Part shown: positions 34,711 to 36,383 of the stretch, piece after piece
How positions within the stretch are numbered: the stretch's first letter is position 1
Layout: every line of letters begins with the position of its first letter
Assembly (NCBI GenBank): GCA_023436225.1
Contig: JAEZKA010000019.1
Location: forward strand, 1 to 36,383
Direction: 5' to 3'
Length of the DNA stretch: 36,383 nt
DNA from: Bacillota bacterium
GTDB lineage: Bacteria > Bacillota > Clostridia > Lachnospirales > Lachnospiraceae
Position numbers and translations under genes: made by a program
Notes under the pieces: generated by a model
Databases searched by the model: none
The model's input: only the letters and a program-made list of their open reading frames with translations
What the model was told of the DNA's origin: nothing

Positions 34711-34738
34711 TTGATTAATGAAAGCATTGTATTCTAAT
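34711..34738 (+). promoter_or_regulatory. Candidate promoter of the scaffold/GGGtGRT pair
   Basis: TTGATT (34711-34716), 16-bp spacer, TCTAAT (34733-34738), about 85 bp before the gene at 34825. The pair uses a strongly biased codon set (GGT, TTA, GAA, GCA), suggesting high expression. Confidence 0.45.
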
Positions 34739-34824
34739 ACATAATGAATGGAAGCAGGCAAGGTGCTTTCTGTTAAGTAGGAAGTGAAATGCGATACTAT
34801 GTATATTGAAAGGAGTTTCAAAAC

Positions 34825-35517
34825 ATGATTTATTCACATGAAGTTCAAATGATGTGTCCGGTTACTCAGGGTGCTCGTCATGGAGCAGCACCTATTCCGG
34901 AAGAAGCAAAATGGGTAAAGGCTAAGGAAGTAAAGGATATTTCCGGTTTAACTCATGGCATCGGCTGGTGTGCGCCTCAGCAGGGTACTTGTAAATTAAC
35001 TCTTAACGTAAAGGACGGCATTATTCAGGAAGCTTTAGTAGAGACAATCGGTTGCTCCGGTATGACTCATTCCGCAGCTATGGCATCTGAAATTCTGCCT
35101 GGATTAACTATTTTAGAAGCATTAAATACTGACTTAGTATGTGACGCGATCAATACAGCAATGAGAGAACTGTTCTTACAGATCGTATACGGTAGAACTC
35201 AGAGTGCATTCTCCGAGGACGGACTTCCGATCGGTGCAGGTCTTGAGGATTTAGGTAAGGGTCTTAGAAGTATGGTTGGTACTATGTATGGTACTCTTGC
35301 TAAGGGTCCCCGCTATCTTGAGATGACCGATGGTTATGTAACCGGCATTGCTCTAGATGAGAATAGTGAGATTATCGGTTACCAATTCGTTAACTTTGGT
35401 AAGATGATGGACTTCATCAAAAAGGGTGAAGATGCTAATACAGCATTCGAGAAATCCAAGGGTCAGTATGGCCGTGTTGCTGATGCTGTAAAGATCATCG
35501 ATCCGAGACACGAATAG
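34825..35517 (+). CDS. IscU-like iron-sulfur scaffold family protein
   Basis: 230 aa, with AAAGGAG 9 nt upstream. The middle of the protein (residues ~45-110) carries the NifU/IscU-like elements: GIGWCAPQQGTCKLTLNV, ETIGCSGMTHSAAMASEIL, and a helix region. Cysteines at these positions could bind a cluster. The C-terminal part (GYVTGIALDENSEIIGYQFV) is specific to this clostridial type. I recall such proteins being annotated as Fe-S scaffold-like and sitting directly before a GGGtGRT gene, as here. The biological role is unestablished; high expression is suggested by codon use. Confidence 0.8.
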   Translation: MIYSHEVQMMCPVTQGARHGAAPIPEEAKWVKAKEVKDISGLTHGIGWCAPQQGTCKLTLNVKDGIIQEALVETIGCSGMTHSAAMASEILPGLTILEALNTDLVCDAINTAMRELFLQIVYGRTQSAFSEDGLPIGAGLEDLGKGLRSMVGTMYGTLAKGPRYLEMTDGYVTGIALDENSEIIGYQFVNFGKMMDFIKKGEDANTAFEKSKGQYGRVADAVKIIDPRHE

Positions 35518-35536
35518 GAAAAGGAGGATACATACA

Positions 35537-36383
35537 ATGGCTTTATTTGAATCATATGATAGAAGAATTAATCAAATCAATGCTGTTTTAAACAGCTACG
35601 GCATTGCTTCCATCGAAGAAGCAGAAAAGATCACCAAGGATGCCGGACTTGATGTTTACAATATGGTTAAGGGTATTCAGCCCATTTGTTTCGAAAATGC
35701 TTGCTGGGCATATACTGTTGGTGCGGCAATCGCTATTAAAAAAGATACAAGAAGAGCAGCAGATGCTGCCGCAGCAATCGGTGAAGGCTTACAGTCCTTC
35801 TGTATCCCCGGCTCCGTAGCTGATCAGAGAAAAGTAGGTTTAGGACATGGTAACCTTGGTAAGATGTTACTGGAAGAGACTACCGAATGCTTCTGCTTCT
35901 TAGCTGGACATGAGTCCTTTGCAGCTGCAGAGGGTGCCATCGGTATCGCTCAGTCCGCTAACAAGGTTAGACAAAAGCCTTTAAGAGTAATCTTAAATGG
36001 TCTTGGTAAGGATGCAGCTCAGATTATTTCCCGTATCAACGGCTTTACTCATGTTGAGACAGAGATGGATTATTATACAGGAGAAGTAAAGGAAGTTTCC
36101 CGTAAAGCTTACTCCAAGGGTCTTAGAGCAGCAGTTAATTGCTACGGTGCTAACGATGTAACAGAAGGTGTTGCAATCATGCACAAGGAAGGTGTAGATG
36201 TATCCATTACCGGTAACTCTACTAACCCCACCAGATTCCAGCATCCCGTAGCAGGTACCTATAAGAAGGAATGTATTGATCTTGGTAAGAAGTACTTCTC
36301 CGTAGCAAGCGGTGGTGGTACCGGTAGAACACTTCATCCTGATAACATGGCAGCAGGTCCTGCTTCCTACGGTATGACAGATA
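35537..36383 (+). CDS. GGGtGRT protein (partial, runs off the window)
   Basis: 282 codons are visible from an ATG at 35537, with AAGGAGG (35521-35527) 9 nt upstream; the frame is open to the end of the window, so the 3' end is missing. The signature FSVASGGGTGRTLHPDNM near the end gives the family its name. Other conserved stretches are NACWAYTVGAAIAIKK, GLQSFCIPGSVADQRK and NGLGKDAAQIISRINGF. Function is unknown. It is 19 bp after the IscU-like gene and shares its biased codon use, so the two are almost certainly one operon and probably one functional unit. Confidence 0.88.
   Translation, partial: MALFESYDRRINQINAVLNSYGIASIEEAEKITKDAGLDVYNMVKGIQPICFENACWAYTVGAAIAIKKDTRRAADAAAAIGEGLQSFCIPGSVADQRKVGLGHGNLGKMLLEETTECFCFLAGHESFAAAEGAIGIAQSANKVRQKPLRVILNGLGKDAAQIISRINGFTHVETEMDYYTGEVKEVSRKAYSKGLRAAVNCYGANDVTEGVAIMHKEGVDVSITGNSTNPTRFQHPVAGTYKKECIDLGKKYFSVASGGGTGRTLHPDNMAAGPASYGMTD

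Overview
The window looks like chromosome from an anaerobic Firmicute of the Lachnospiraceae / Clostridium cluster XIVa type. This is inferred from moderate-to-low GC, strong AGGAGG-type ribosome sites, a cysteine T-box ahead of cysE-cysS, mini-RNase III after cysS, a Bce-type sensor/ABC module, a DUF4349 lipoprotein, and the scaffold-like / 'GGGtGRT' gene pair at the right edge. No tRNA, rRNA, CRISPR array or prophage was seen.

Left part (1-8450): the window opens on the 3' end of a group II intron (domains V and VI, ending near 125). A RACo-type corrinoid-protein activator follows, then a convergent AraC regulator divergent from a GH4 alpha-galactosidase (melA). Next come ispF with a Cys-rich tail and a Cys T-box controlling cysE-cysS-mrnC. 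A 298-bp gap before 8450 holds a branched inverted-repeat structure of unknown role.

Middle (8450-26518): a very large secreted 5'-nucleotidase is followed by a complete BceRS-BceAB-like peptide-sensing/resistance module with a matching operator between its two halves. Then come a DUF4349 lipoprotein, DNA polymerase IV followed by a purine-rich repeat tail, a small secreted protein, a MATE exporter, the nucleoside-salvage cluster deoD-deoC-cdd, and glyA. The secreted nucleotidase and the salvage cluster would together make and use nucleosides, though they are not in one operon.

Right part (26519-36383): a 69-codon Cys-rich mini-gene is interrupted by an in-frame TGA exactly where its motif is expected to have Cys, with a hairpin just downstream. 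It is a candidate selenoprotein or a fresh nonsense allele and is the most interesting item in the window. An accessory-looking GNAT / HAD / methyltransferase trio with related intergenic motifs comes next. On the minus strand are a 58-aa membrane protein and a LUD-domain protein. topB (topoisomerase III) sits behind a promoter and a roughly 190-nt leader with a 67-nt hairpin and direct repeats. The window ends with a GlmU-like beta-helix protein, an HD-domain protein, an IscU-like protein and the start of a GGGtGRT protein that runs off the edge.

All functional calls come from reading motifs and remembered family features. No database search or folding program was run.
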